This document shows, in pieces, positions 26,724 through 36,157 of a stretch of DNA of 64,000 bases (its first letter is position 1; the number at the start of each line of letters is the position of its first letter). A program made the position numbers and the translations under genes. Source of the DNA: Spirochaetales bacterium (GTDB lineage Bacteria; Spirochaetota; Spirochaetia; Treponematales; Treponemataceae); contig JAQXNX010000011.1 of assembly GCA_029098225.1 (NCBI GenBank), positions 62,001 through 126,000 on the forward strand, given 5' to 3'. The notes under the pieces are model-generated. The model did no database searches. It saw only the letters and a program-made list of their open reading frames with translations, and was not told the origin of the DNA.

Positions 26724-27992
26724 TTATCTTCCGCGAATTTTTTTTCTTACAACCTTGAACCACCAGGCTCTAAGATTTTCAGCTATACGATATAATTTAT
26801 AACTAAACTTTAGAGGAAAATCCCAGCTACCAATCCGATGAATATTTTTTCCGCCAAAGTTTGCCTTAAACATGTATAGTCCGTGCATAGGATGATTTTC
26901 ATTCTTCCCTTCAGGACTCATACCATACATGTCGTAATAAAGGCTTCCATATTGTTTAGCGTCCTTCATTGCTGTCCATTGAAGAAGATGATTAGGCATA
27001 AGGTTTCTTTTTTTATTGCTGCTTGCACCAAAAAGATAAATACTTTCTGTTTTAGAAAATAAAGTCATGATAGAAGCTATTTCATCACCTTCATGCTCAG
27101 CAATATAAAGATTAACCTGAGGAACCTGATTATCAGAATCAGAATTTTCCTGTGCTGAATATTCAATCAAATCTTTGTAATAAGCTTTTGCGTGACTTGA
27201 ATTTCCATCGCGAGCATTTGTTTCTTTAGTTAATTCATAAAATTTGTCTATTTTTTCAGACAAATTAACACTTTTTCCATCATACTTTCTTATAATAACG
27301 CCTTTTCTTTCGCTAAGCCTTATATTATATCTCCATTTTTGATGCATTCTGTTAAGAATTTCATTTTCATCTGCAGTTAAATCTACAAGAGTACTGTCTG
27401 GAGGCTGAATATCTACTTTTGATTTTTTGATTTTTATTCTATCGGCAAAGCATACAAGCTTCATGCCGTGAATAAAATCATCTCGTTCTTCTATTGAGCT
27501 GAACATTACATTCGGATCGTATCTTATTGCAATTGTATTTTTGGGCAGATAAGGTTTAATTGCTTTTGCAAGATCCTGTAAAAGCCACGCAAATTCAATT
27601 GTTTGAGTTTCAGGAGTAATCAGTTCACTATTAACAACAGAAACCTGCTCTTCTTCATTAAATGCCTGCTCAATAATTTTTTCATCTGTGCATTTAAAAG
27701 GTAATTCGGGCATTAATGGAATATATGCAATTGAAAATAAATTCTTTGCCATGCCACGATTTAAAACTGCCAGCTCAAAAGATTTTGTAAATATTGAATT
27801 ATTTTTATCTTTCTGGCAGAGCGAATTATCTTCTAATTGCATTGAAAGTTCAATAAAAAATCTTTTATAAGTCCAGCCATGACGGGCCTTAAATGAACAC
27901 CAGAAAGGTGTTTGCAAAAAAGTTCCGTCGTTTAAATGTTCAGAATTTTTACATTCTGATACCTTGATGTCGAATAATTTTTTATTTTTCAA
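26724..27992 (-). CDS. FemAB-family aminoacyltransferase
   Basis: This 422-residue protein resembles the FemX/MurM family, which uses aminoacyl-tRNA to add residues to the peptidoglycan stem peptide of lipid II. Family features are the opening LQTPFWCSFKARHGWTYKRF, RHKWRYN-type segment MHQKWRYNIRLSERKG, and a second GNAT-like half with LYIAEHEGDEIASIM, YLFGASSNKKRNLMPNHLLQW, AMKDAKQYG and YDMYGMSPEG. It is soluble and probably acts on the inner face of the membrane. Its start overlaps the 3' end of the lipoprotein gene by 11 bp. The added amino acid cannot be read from sequence. Confidence 0.85.
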   Translation of the reverse strand: MKNKKLFDIKVSECKNSEHLNDGTFLQTPFWCSFKARHGWTYKRFFIELSMQLEDNSLCQKDKNNSIFTKSFELAVLNRGMAKNLFSIAYIPLMPELPFKCTDEKIIEQAFNEEEQVSVVNSELITPETQTIEFAWLLQDLAKAIKPYLPKNTIAIRYDPNVMFSSIEERDDFIHGMKLVCFADRIKIKKSKVDIQPPDSTLVDLTADENEILNRMHQKWRYNIRLSERKGVIIRKYDGKSVNLSEKIDKFYELTKETNARDGNSSHAKAYYKDLIEYSAQENSDSDNQVPQVNLYIAEHEGDEIASIMTLFSKTESIYLFGASSNKKRNLMPNHLLQWTAMKDAKQYGSLYYDMYGMSPEGKNENHPMHGLYMFKANFGGKNIHRIGSWDFPLKFSYKLYRIAENLRAWWFKVVRKKIRGR

Positions 27993-29124
27993 TTTTTTTA
28001 ACCCACTTTAAATAATCCATTACAGATACATTTTCATCCGGTAAAAAATTTTTCCCGTCTGGAAGCTCCATAATTTCATTTTCAATTACACCAAGAATTG
28101 CATCAAAATCTGAATCTTCCAGAGAAATATCACCTATTGGACTTTTAGTTCTGTTTTTATATCTTTCTGAATATTTTGTCAGCATTTCAAGACTGCCATA
28201 TTTTCGTATATAAAGATTCCAGAAAAATCTGGCACATAATTTTTTTGTTATGGATTCACTTTCAATAATGTCTTTATAACTTTCCTGAGCTCCCGAATAA
28301 TCTTTTGCATTATTGAAATATTTTTCTTTTCTTAAAACTTCAATTAAGTCCTGGGTTTTGGTTTTAGCTTTTGATTTATAATTATCTAAAAGTTTTGTAT
28401 TTGTTGCTGCAAGTTCAACCATTGTGTTTAAGGTAAGAGTCTCGCTTAAATTTACAGCATCTGTATTCTGATTGTTTCGAATTGTATATAAATCCCAAAC
28501 GTATGAACGAACTGGTCTGTAAACATCGTTATAGATTTCAAGATTTTCTTTTGTAAAAATCATAAACGCATCATCTATAAGTGCAAGAGAAGTTTTGTAA
28601 TCATTCTTTTTAATTAAGAGTTTTGCTTTCTCAAGTAAAATTACCGGGTTTTCTGAATCTTTATTTAATATATTTTGAGTCTGTGTAATTTTTTTATCTA
28701 AGTCTTTTTCAAGTCTTATACTTAAAAGAAGTACATAACGATCCGAACCCTGCAGAGAAGCTGCCTGCTTATAGCTGTTTTCAGCTGCAGATTTATTTTT
28801 TGTCATTTCCTGAAGAAGTCCTTTTAATGCAGTAAGTCTGGCAAGTAACACCGGTTCTGCAACATGAGAATTTGTAATGTAAGTATTTAATTCATCAAGA
28901 AGCGATTTAGCATCTGATTGTATATCCTGCGAAAGTGTATATTTTGAATCAATTTCAATAAAACTGGTTTCGTAATATTCTATTGAAGAATAAATATATG
29001 CATTATCTTCGCTGGAAATAAATATATCCTGCTGTAATGTTGCACAAGAAAATAATCCAAGGAGAAAAACAACAGAAACTAAAGTAAGAAATACTTTTGA
29101 ACCTTTTTGTACCAGACTTTTCAT
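27982..29124 (-). CDS. Lipoprotein with TPR-like helical repeats
   Basis: The N-terminus is a lipoprotein signal (hydrophobic run, then LFSC with Cys27 as the lipidation site). The mature ~350 residues are mostly helical with repeated A-rich helix pairs (for example ALKGLLQEMTKNKSAAENSY and PVILLEKAKLLIKKNDYKTS), like TPR proteins. Such lipoproteins often act as assembly or scaffold factors in the periplasm; no function is assigned. It lies 20 bp after the 980-aa protein gene and overlaps the FemAB-like gene by 11 bp, so the three are probably one operon. Confidence 0.75.
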   Translation of the reverse strand: MKSLVQKGSKVFLTLVSVVFLLGLFSCATLQQDIFISSEDNAYIYSSIEYYETSFIEIDSKYTLSQDIQSDAKSLLDELNTYITNSHVAEPVLLARLTALKGLLQEMTKNKSAAENSYKQAASLQGSDRYVLLLSIRLEKDLDKKITQTQNILNKDSENPVILLEKAKLLIKKNDYKTSLALIDDAFMIFTKENLEIYNDVYRPVRSYVWDLYTIRNNQNTDAVNLSETLTLNTMVELAATNTKLLDNYKSKAKTKTQDLIEVLRKEKYFNNAKDYSGAQESYKDIIESESITKKLCARFFWNLYIRKYGSLEMLTKYSERYKNRTKSPIGDISLEDSDFDAILGVIENEIMELPDGKNFLPDENVSVMDYLKWVKKIEK

Positions 29125-29144
29125 AAATACCTCGGTTAATTGAT

Positions 29145-32087
29145 TTATTTTAAAACATTAGCTGCATTCAATTTTGAATCAAATGTGACTACAAGACAAT
29201 CCTTTTTATTATCTCCATTTACATCCATAAATACAGGATTTCCAAAACCGGAGATTGGGAAGTTATATAAAAGTTCCATATTTTTTGAGAAACCATAAAG
29301 AGTATTTCCCTGCCCGCTTACAAATATTTCTTCTTCTTTATTATCATCATAATCAAATAAAGTAATAATTCCTTCTTTTGCAGAAAGATATGGAATCTTT
29401 TCTTTAATTATATTGCCATCAAGTGAAATTTTATATAATACGCCCTGTTCAGATAACGCAAATATATTTTCCTTACTTGCTTTTACATTCAGATAGAAAA
29501 TATCTTCAAGTTCAATCGGGAAGCCTTCAACGAGTTCAAGTGTATTTAAATCATAAACATAAAGTGTTCCGCTTTGAGTTACAATTGCAACAAAGGTATT
29601 TATTCCATTTGTAAACAGACATGGAGATTCATAAGCAATTCCATCAATTTCAAGCGGGTCTTCTGTAAGTGCTTCTAAATCTCTCAGAACATGAATTCCA
29701 CCTAAGAAGCCTTTTTCATAGAATGCAATATAATTATTCAATACATCTGGTGTTGAACGTATATTATCCTGTGCTATCGTTTGAATTTCAGTTATTTGTG
29801 CATTTGTATCTACAAGATAGAGAACACAATCCTTTCCTGCAATTAAAAGTGAATCTCCATAAATTGTCGGGCAGCAGTAAGTCGAAACTCCTAATATTAC
29901 AGGGAAGCCTTTAACATTTTCAAGATTTTTATCCAGTAAGAAACATAATCCCTGTTTTGTAATTGCCCATACTTCTCCACCTGTATCTTTTGCAGTTTTT
30001 TCTGAAGCAGCAACAATATATTCAACATCGCTGATTGTTATCTGTTTATTTTCAAATGTCTGACAATTTAATCCGTTTAATTTTCCATCTGTTTCAATAT
30101 AGAAAATCATATTGGATTTTTTAGCATTTGATTTTACAATTCTGTTTTCTGAAGTATCAGAAAGCTGCATAGGAAATCCTGGAATAGAAATTGACGAACC
30201 ATTTTGAATTGCAGAAGATTGAAGTGTAATTGTTACAATTTTATTTTTCATTTCAACATCAAAACGACCGATGTTATAAAGCCGTATAATTTTTGAAAGT
30301 GTAGAATTTCCTTTTACAAAAAATGGAATGCTTCTTTCAAGATTATAATATAGAGAAACTGATGAATATAGACTTTGTTTTGTTGAAACCTTTTTCCAGT
30401 TTTCATTTTTAGAAAGTCTGTTGTCTTTTTTAAGTGCAGCATTAAAAGAAACAAGATTTTCTGGAGATTGAGAGAAGAAAATAAAACCTTCTGCTACAAG
30501 ATAATATGGTTTTGGAACATTAATTCCAAATGCACTTACAATAGAATTTAAGAATGGAGGAAGTTCAATACACGGAAGTCTGATTCCATCTACAAGAAGG
30601 CTGTCGTTAGTCTGCAAAATTAAAGATGAAAAAACGGAATCAAATACATCTTGTCTTTTTTCTTCATCTGCAATTTTAATTCCAAAAACAGGTTCGTTTT
30701 TTCCTTCAATTCCAAAGGCAATAAATTCATCTTCAGACCATGAAAAAAGAATTTCATCCAGAGATTTTCTGAATAAAAGCTTGCAGGAATTATCAGCAGT
30801 TTTCCATATACCATCAAGATTTTTTTCAGATGGAAGAATTAATGCTGCGGCATCTTTTAATTCACTTAAGCTTCCTGCATTAATCAAAGTGTAATATTGA
30901 ACAGAATCTGATAATTTTGGTAAAAGACTTGGAATTTTTGAATCTCTGTTTATAAGTTTTAAAACAGGATTTTCAAGAGATTCTTCTTCTATTTTTACAC
31001 GAATGCTTGCACTTATTGATAAATCAGACTGAGAAATTCCAAAATTTACAACTGTATATTCATCTTGAGAAAGTGATTTAGCAATTGAAGCAATGTAAGG
31101 ATTTTCCATAAGTCCAGTAAAGTTTTCTATTATATTTTTACTGCTTGCAACAATTCTAAGAGGTTCATTAAGCTTTTCTTTAAATATTTTTTTATCTTCG
31201 TCTGAATAATCATTCAGATTATTAAAGCTCATTATTTTATTTACATAATCCTGATTTAATGTAAAAATAATTAAATTTTTGTGGATTATAAAATAGAACT
31301 GTTTGTTAAGGCAGTAATATTTTCCATAAGAATTATATAAGGTTTCAATTTCAATTTTTTCTGAAGAAAAATGCGGAATAATAAAAGGCAGCAGTCTTGT
31401 AATTCCTGAAAGATAACTTGCATCTAAAACTCCAACTGCAGATAATTCTGTTTCGGAAAAATTATACAAGGCAAGATCGAATCTGCGGTTGAGTGCATTT
31501 TTAATAAAGAAATTATTTCTTAATGTAGATTTTTTTGCTTCAAGGAAAGGTTCCCTTACTCCCTGGAACTGCTCAGAAGAAAGAAGTACAAGCGATGCGT
31601 CTATATCCAGAAGAGGATTTAAAGTTTCCCATAAAGAATCAGTTCTTAAGTATAATGCAAAGTCGTTTGGTATAGCCTGCAAAGATGAGGTTTTATTAAA
31701 ATAACAGAAAGCAAGCCAGACAAATAAAAGAATTAATAAAATAAGAATAAGTTTAAATGGAAATAAAATAATACGTACTGGTAAAGGAAGCTTCTTTTTA
31801 TTTTTTTTCTTTGATTTCTTATCTGAAGAGACTGGATTTTCAGGAGTACTTTCTGGAACCGGCGATTCTTCAACAGGAATTTCTGCAGCTTTTTCTTCTG
31901 TTGCTTCCTGTTCAGAATTCTCTTCCGAAGCAGGCTTTTCTTCAGAAATTTGATCAGATTCTACAGACTGATTCTGAGGCTGATCTATAACAGGCTCATT
32001 GGGGCTTTCTGGTGAATCTTGAATTCCTACTGAATTTTCATTTTCATTTTCATTTTTAATTTCTTCATTTGTTTTTAATTCGTCCAT
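29145..32087 (-). CDS. Large single-pass membrane protein with C-terminal beta-propeller
   Basis: A 980-residue protein. Residues 1-95 are disordered, rich in E, P, S and N. A basic patch (KKSKKKNKKKLPL) precedes one membrane helix near 105-130, so the N-terminus is cytoplasmic and the rest is periplasmic. The middle (about 140-640) is a beta/alpha domain I do not recognise. The last ~300 residues show repeated short strands with G-F-P-V/I motifs (VKGFPVILG, VEGFPIELE, NFPISGFG) and an Asp-rich calcium-like loop DVNGDNKKD, consistent with a PQQ-like or FG-GAP beta-propeller. It sits between metG and a lipoprotein gene. Role unknown; outer-envelope binding is a guess. Confidence 0.7.
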   Translation of the reverse strand: MDELKTNEEIKNENENENSVGIQDSPESPNEPVIDQPQNQSVESDQISEEKPASEENSEQEATEEKAAEIPVEESPVPESTPENPVSSDKKSKKKNKKKLPLPVRIILFPFKLILILLILLFVWLAFCYFNKTSSLQAIPNDFALYLRTDSLWETLNPLLDIDASLVLLSSEQFQGVREPFLEAKKSTLRNNFFIKNALNRRFDLALYNFSETELSAVGVLDASYLSGITRLLPFIIPHFSSEKIEIETLYNSYGKYYCLNKQFYFIIHKNLIIFTLNQDYVNKIMSFNNLNDYSDEDKKIFKEKLNEPLRIVASSKNIIENFTGLMENPYIASIAKSLSQDEYTVVNFGISQSDLSISASIRVKIEEESLENPVLKLINRDSKIPSLLPKLSDSVQYYTLINAGSLSELKDAAALILPSEKNLDGIWKTADNSCKLLFRKSLDEILFSWSEDEFIAFGIEGKNEPVFGIKIADEEKRQDVFDSVFSSLILQTNDSLLVDGIRLPCIELPPFLNSIVSAFGINVPKPYYLVAEGFIFFSQSPENLVSFNAALKKDNRLSKNENWKKVSTKQSLYSSVSLYYNLERSIPFFVKGNSTLSKIIRLYNIGRFDVEMKNKIVTITLQSSAIQNGSSISIPGFPMQLSDTSENRIVKSNAKKSNMIFYIETDGKLNGLNCQTFENKQITISDVEYIVAASEKTAKDTGGEVWAITKQGLCFLLDKNLENVKGFPVILGVSTYCCPTIYGDSLLIAGKDCVLYLVDTNAQITEIQTIAQDNIRSTPDVLNNYIAFYEKGFLGGIHVLRDLEALTEDPLEIDGIAYESPCLFTNGINTFVAIVTQSGTLYVYDLNTLELVEGFPIELEDIFYLNVKASKENIFALSEQGVLYKISLDGNIIKEKIPYLSAKEGIITLFDYDDNKEEEIFVSGQGNTLYGFSKNMELLYNFPISGFGNPVFMDVNGDNKKDCLVVTFDSKLNAANVLK

Positions 32088-32117
32088 AAAATCCCCTATT
32101 CAACCATTTTTATAATA

Positions 32118-34427
32118 TCAGCCAATTTCGCTGTTTAAAGCTTTTGTAGTTTTTATTACTTTACCATCTGCAACAAGATTTTTTCCGCCGATTTTTACAA
32201 TTCCTTCTACTGCATTAATCTGAACGGCAAAAAACTCATCTGCAGTTATTTCTGATTTTTTTACTGCATTAACATCTGCGCCTTCAAGTACAACTTTTGT
32301 TCCTGGTTTTGCCCAGCTTACATCAAGAACTTCTACCATGTCTTTTCCATCTGCATCCTTGTAATCTCCGGCAAGAAGCATTCCCCGGCTTTCTACGCCA
32401 CGCATTGTTCTTGGAGCAAGATTAGATGCAATTATTACATGCTTTCCTAAAAGATCTGATTCTTTTAAGTACATACGAAGTCCTGACTGAATTGTTCTTG
32501 GAGTTCCGCTTCCGTCATCAAGAGTTTCAATGTAAAGCTTTTCACCTTCCGGATTTGGTTTTACATCAACAATTTTTGCAACAGTCAGCTCAATATTTTT
32601 ATTAAAGAATTCAGCCTGCTGTTCAACAGGAAGAACAACCGGTTCTGCTTTCTTTGCTTTTTTCTCCTTTTTGTTTTCAGCTTCTTTTCTGTCTTTCTGA
32701 TTTCCGCTGAACTTTTCCCGGAATGCAAGCATTGTCTTCTGATCCATTGGAGTAAAGTAAACTTTAGTTTCTCCAATCTTATCTAAGCCTGTTGTATTAC
32801 CAAGATCCTCCCAGGTTAGTCCAGGTTTTGTTTCCATTCCAACCATGCTTTCCTGAATAGCTTTTCCGAAATAGCTCATTACAACCTGAGTGTATTGAGG
32901 CATATATGGATTCATCATAATCATCAGATCTTTTATTACATAACAGAGGTTATGAATAAGAGAGGCTGCTTTTTCCGGTTCGGTAGTTCTGGTTTTCCAT
33001 GGTTCTGCAGCCTGGAATTTCTTATTACAGATATCTGAAATTTCAAACATTGTGTGGAAGGCATCTTTTAAGTCGGCCCATTCAAGGCTTTCTGTTGCTT
33101 TCTTTTCAAGTTCACGAACCTTTGCCCAGAGCTCTTCATCAACAGGAGCATCTGGTATTTTGCTTTCATAATATTTATTTACAAACAACAGAGTTCTGTT
33201 TACAAGATTACCAAGATTTCCAATTAACTCACCATTAAACTTTTCCATGAAGTCTTTCCAGGTGTACTGAAAATCCTGTTTTTCTGGTCTGTTATAAAAA
33301 ATATAAAAACGCCATGCATCGGCAGGAATTCCAGTTTCTATTGCGTCAGAACCAAAAACTCCTACACCACGGCTCTTTGAAAATTTTCCGTCTTCATAAT
33401 TCAGATATTCAGTTGAACTCATGTGATGAAGCTTTGTCCATTCATGAGGACTTCCGAGCATTGTACATGGGAAAATAACTGTATGGAATGGAATATTGTC
33501 TTTTCCAATAAACTGGAATAAATCAACCTTACCTTTATCTTTTGCTTCTTCACTTTCTGATGGTATCCACCACGATTTCCAGTCAAAACTTTTTTTACCC
33601 TGCTTTACAAGTTCATTTGCAAGCTGTTTTGTAATGGAAATATAACCGATTGGAGCATTAAACCAGACATAAAAAACTTTGTTTTCATAGCCGGGTTTTG
33701 GAACAGGAATTCCCCATTTAAGGTCGCGTGTAATTGCACGCTGATTAAGTCCGTCACGAATCCAGGCCTTTGTGATATTGATTGCATTATCGCTCCACTT
33801 ACCTTCTACGCTTGCAGTTTTCATCCATGCGTCGAGTTTGCCTGAGATTTTCGGAAGGTCAATATATAAATGTTTAGTTTCGCGCACTTCTGGAGTTGAA
33901 CCGCAGACTGAACACTTTGGATCTTTTAATTCAATAGGATCAAGAAGAGAACCACATTCATCGCACTGATCTCCGCGCGCCTTTACAGAACCGCATTTAG
34001 GACAGGTTCCGTTTACATAACGGTCAGCAAGAAAGCGCTGGCATTTTGGACAGTATAACTGCTTATTTACATTTTCTGTAATGTAGCCGGCTTTATCAAG
34101 ATCATTAAAAAGCGACTGTGTAATTTCGGTGCATTCTTCATTTGAAGTTCTTCCGAATTTATCAAAATTGATATGAAACCAGTCATAAATTTTTTTATGC
34201 TCGCCATAATAAAAATCACAGAGTTCTCTTGGCGTTTTGTTTTCTTCAAGAGCTTTTGTTTCTGTGGCAGTTCCATATTCGTCTACACCACAGATATAAA
34301 GCGTATCGTATCCGCGGCTACGGCAGAATCGGGCAAAAACATCTCCGGAAAGAGACTGAATTATATTTCCAAGATGTGGAATGTTGTTAACATAAGGTAA
34401 TGCTGCAGTAATTAATCTTCTATTCAT
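32118..34427 (-). CDS. metG: Methionyl-tRNA synthetase with C-terminal tRNA-binding domain
   Basis: A class I synthetase of 769 residues that charges tRNA-Met. The HIGH-type motif is PHLGN within LPYVNNIPHLGN (9-20). Four zinc-binding CxxC pairs follow (CPKC, CPKC, CDEC, CSVC), the two-knuckle arrangement of the E. coli-type enzyme. The KMSKS-type loop is KFSKS. The C-terminal ~110 residues form an EMAP/Trbp111-like domain (VAKIVDVKPNPEGEKLYI, SNLAPRTMRGVESRGML) that dimerises and binds tRNA. An insert rich in K and E (about 565-595) links the domains. Length is standard for the long form. It is probably first in a unit with the propeller protein 30 bp downstream. Confidence 0.96.
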   Translation of the reverse strand: MNRRLITAALPYVNNIPHLGNIIQSLSGDVFARFCRSRGYDTLYICGVDEYGTATETKALEENKTPRELCDFYYGEHKKIYDWFHINFDKFGRTSNEECTEITQSLFNDLDKAGYITENVNKQLYCPKCQRFLADRYVNGTCPKCGSVKARGDQCDECGSLLDPIELKDPKCSVCGSTPEVRETKHLYIDLPKISGKLDAWMKTASVEGKWSDNAINITKAWIRDGLNQRAITRDLKWGIPVPKPGYENKVFYVWFNAPIGYISITKQLANELVKQGKKSFDWKSWWIPSESEEAKDKGKVDLFQFIGKDNIPFHTVIFPCTMLGSPHEWTKLHHMSSTEYLNYEDGKFSKSRGVGVFGSDAIETGIPADAWRFYIFYNRPEKQDFQYTWKDFMEKFNGELIGNLGNLVNRTLLFVNKYYESKIPDAPVDEELWAKVRELEKKATESLEWADLKDAFHTMFEISDICNKKFQAAEPWKTRTTEPEKAASLIHNLCYVIKDLMIMMNPYMPQYTQVVMSYFGKAIQESMVGMETKPGLTWEDLGNTTGLDKIGETKVYFTPMDQKTMLAFREKFSGNQKDRKEAENKKEKKAKKAEPVVLPVEQQAEFFNKNIELTVAKIVDVKPNPEGEKLYIETLDDGSGTPRTIQSGLRMYLKESDLLGKHVIIASNLAPRTMRGVESRGMLLAGDYKDADGKDMVEVLDVSWAKPGTKVVLEGADVNAVKKSEITADEFFAVQINAVEGIVKIGGKNLVADGKVIKTTKALNSEIG

Positions 34428-34826
34428 TTTTATGAAATCCTAAAAAAATTATTGGTAAAGTCGGCAAGCACGGCTTGCCTCTGTGCCGTTTTTCGATAAT
34501 CCTAAAACACCCCTTTCGGCTTGTTTTTTAACGGATTTCCGACTATAAACATATTATATAGAAAAATATTGTTACATTCAATAAAATCATAATTCTAATT
34601 ATATAATTTGTATAAATGTATTCACGGAAATCAGTTTTGTAAAATATATGATATAAAAAATAGCGCGAGGGAGAGGGCTGAAAAATAGCGTGTAGCACTC
34701 TAGCGTGCGGTTTTGAAAAACAGACCTCGACCGGAAGCTATTTTTTTTAGCTGAAATTTTATAAAACTGATTTCCTTATCTTGTAATTTTTTTATATTTT
34801 ATTAATTATAAGTATGAGAGGTTTTT
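34428..34826. other. 399-bp intergenic region between divergent metG and a secreted-protein gene
   Basis: No coding potential seen. It holds a short hairpin at 34463-34479 (GGCAAGC, ACG loop, GCTTGCC), a short terminal inverted pair GTCGG/CCGAC at 34460-34464 and 34539-34543, an AT-rich stretch, and the long nested palindrome at 34626-34775. The centre is more G+C rich than the flanks. A ribosome site (GAGAGG) for the plus-strand gene lies at its end. The metG promoter must be here but is not clear by eye. Confidence 0.7.
34626..34775. repeat. Long nested palindrome (element A)
   Basis: Outer arms of 20 nt at 34626-34645 and 34756-34775 match with one G-U type difference. A second pair, AAAAAATAGC (34655-34664) and GCTATTTTTT (34737-34746), is nested inside, then CGAGG/CCTCG (34666-34670, 34725-34729) and GCAC/GTGC. 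The block AAAAATAGCG is also directly repeated at 34656 and 34681. Bases 34701-34718 are an 18-nt perfect reverse-complement match to 54773-54790, and 34625-34667 resembles 54718-54757. It ends 51 bp before the next ATG. Confidence 0.7.
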
Positions 34827-36116
34827 ATGAAAAAAGTTATTTATGTTCTTTTTCTTTTGATTTTTGCTTCAATTACCGGATTTTCACAGACTTTTGCTTT
34901 GAAAGAGTCTAACCTTCCTTCTGATGAGGATTTTGTTTCTAAATATACTACTTTTAAAAATTATCAGAAATATTCAATTTCCTGGGTGTCTGAATGGAAA
35001 TTTGATGTTTCCCGAGATTTGGTTATTGATGAACTTAAAGATTTTGATTCTTTTTTAAATGACGTTCCTGAAAAGAATTATGATATAAGTCTTTTAAAGG
35101 GAATTGTAAAAATGAATCTGTATAATTTTGATGAAATTAATTATTCAACTGTTGATGAATATTTAAATCAAATTAAAGAAAAATATCCGGATGAGTATCG
35201 TACCTGGTGGATGACTGCATTTTTTTATAATGGAGCTTCTCCTTACAAAGCTTTTGACGAAATTACTAAAGCAGAAGAACTTCGTGGTGGCCTTATCCAA
35301 TTAGATGATTTTGTTATTGATTTCCTTTCAGACTATATTTACATTTCATTAACCTGTGGAATGAATCAGCATGCAAATTATGCTTTAAATTGCCTGTGTA
35401 ATTATACAAAGCGTAAACCTGAATCCTATTCTTTTTATCAAATGTTAAATTCACGATTGATAGAAACTTCTATTGAGGATAGTTATCAGAAAAATGAAGT
35501 CTGGAATGTATCATTAATTGATAAAAAATTATACATTGAAAGTACAATGTTAGGAGCCAGCATTAAAACTGATGAAAATCAAGAAGGAAAAATCTTTGGT
35601 TTTGAAAAGGGATTTTCTTATATATTTTTGCAAAGTCCGGTTTTTAAGTTTGATGAAAATAAAACGACAACAACCTCTCTGGCAATTTATTTTTATGCAG
35701 GAAAAACTGAAGCAGAAGTTAATGAAAGCATGAATCGTACAGTTCAAAAAACTGATCCAAATGGAAAAGTTACTCCACTTGGAAATTATAAAATCAATGA
35801 TTTTCTTGCTCACTATTATACATACGAAAATCCTGAGCTTTATAATGATGACCGAAAAGGAATGAAACTTGTATTCCTCATTTTTACAGTTCCATACAAC
35901 GAATTTTCTGGAATCAGTTTTGAAAAACAGGTTGATTTCTCAAATTCATTTTCCGATGAAAATTCAGGTAATGTAAAATATTTTCAATTTAAAAAGCAGT
36001 TGAAGAGACTCGATACTCCGGTTACGTGTTTGATTCTCTTAGATTCCTGCAATGCTGTTTTTGAAGAATCTCAGGCATGGATGGAATCAATCCTAAACGA
36101 AAGTATTTTTGAATAA
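34827..36116 (+). CDS. Secreted protein of unknown function
   Basis: A 429-residue protein with a classical signal peptide (MKKVIYVLFLLIFASITGFS, cleavage likely near GFSQ). There is no lipobox. The first half is helical and acidic and may hold TPR-like helices (YPDEYRTWWMTAFFYNGAS, CGMNQHANYALNCLCNY). The second half is beta-rich. I recognise no family. The ATG at 34827 is preceded by GAGAGG seven nt upstream. It is a single-gene unit: element A lies just upstream and a strong bidirectional terminator just downstream. Location is periplasm or outer membrane by inference. Confidence 0.75.
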   Translation: MKKVIYVLFLLIFASITGFSQTFALKESNLPSDEDFVSKYTTFKNYQKYSISWVSEWKFDVSRDLVIDELKDFDSFLNDVPEKNYDISLLKGIVKMNLYNFDEINYSTVDEYLNQIKEKYPDEYRTWWMTAFFYNGASPYKAFDEITKAEELRGGLIQLDDFVIDFLSDYIYISLTCGMNQHANYALNCLCNYTKRKPESYSFYQMLNSRLIETSIEDSYQKNEVWNVSLIDKKLYIESTMLGASIKTDENQEGKIFGFEKGFSYIFLQSPVFKFDENKTTTTSLAIYFYAGKTEAEVNESMNRTVQKTDPNGKVTPLGNYKINDFLAHYYTYENPELYNDDRKGMKLVFLIFTVPYNEFSGISFEKQVDFSNSFSDENSGNVKYFQFKKQLKRLDTPVTCLILLDSCNAVFEESQAWMESILNESIFE

Positions 36117-36121
36117 AACCT

Positions 36122-36157
36122 GGATAATAAAAAATGCAAATTATTTTTTTATTATCC
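36122..36157. terminator. Bidirectional terminator between convergent genes
   Basis: A 13-bp perfect inverted repeat (GGATAATAAAAAA at 36122-36134 and its complement at 36145-36157) with a 10-nt loop. It has T-rich arms on both strands and lies 6 bp after the secreted-protein stop; the right arm includes the stop codon of the ABC permease gene. It fits both transcripts. Confidence 0.75.

Noticed and set aside
32088..34826. Riboswitch or T-box upstream of metG or thrC
   Set aside because: No SAM-riboswitch or T-box core was seen in the leader regions; the metG upstream hairpins do not resemble either class.
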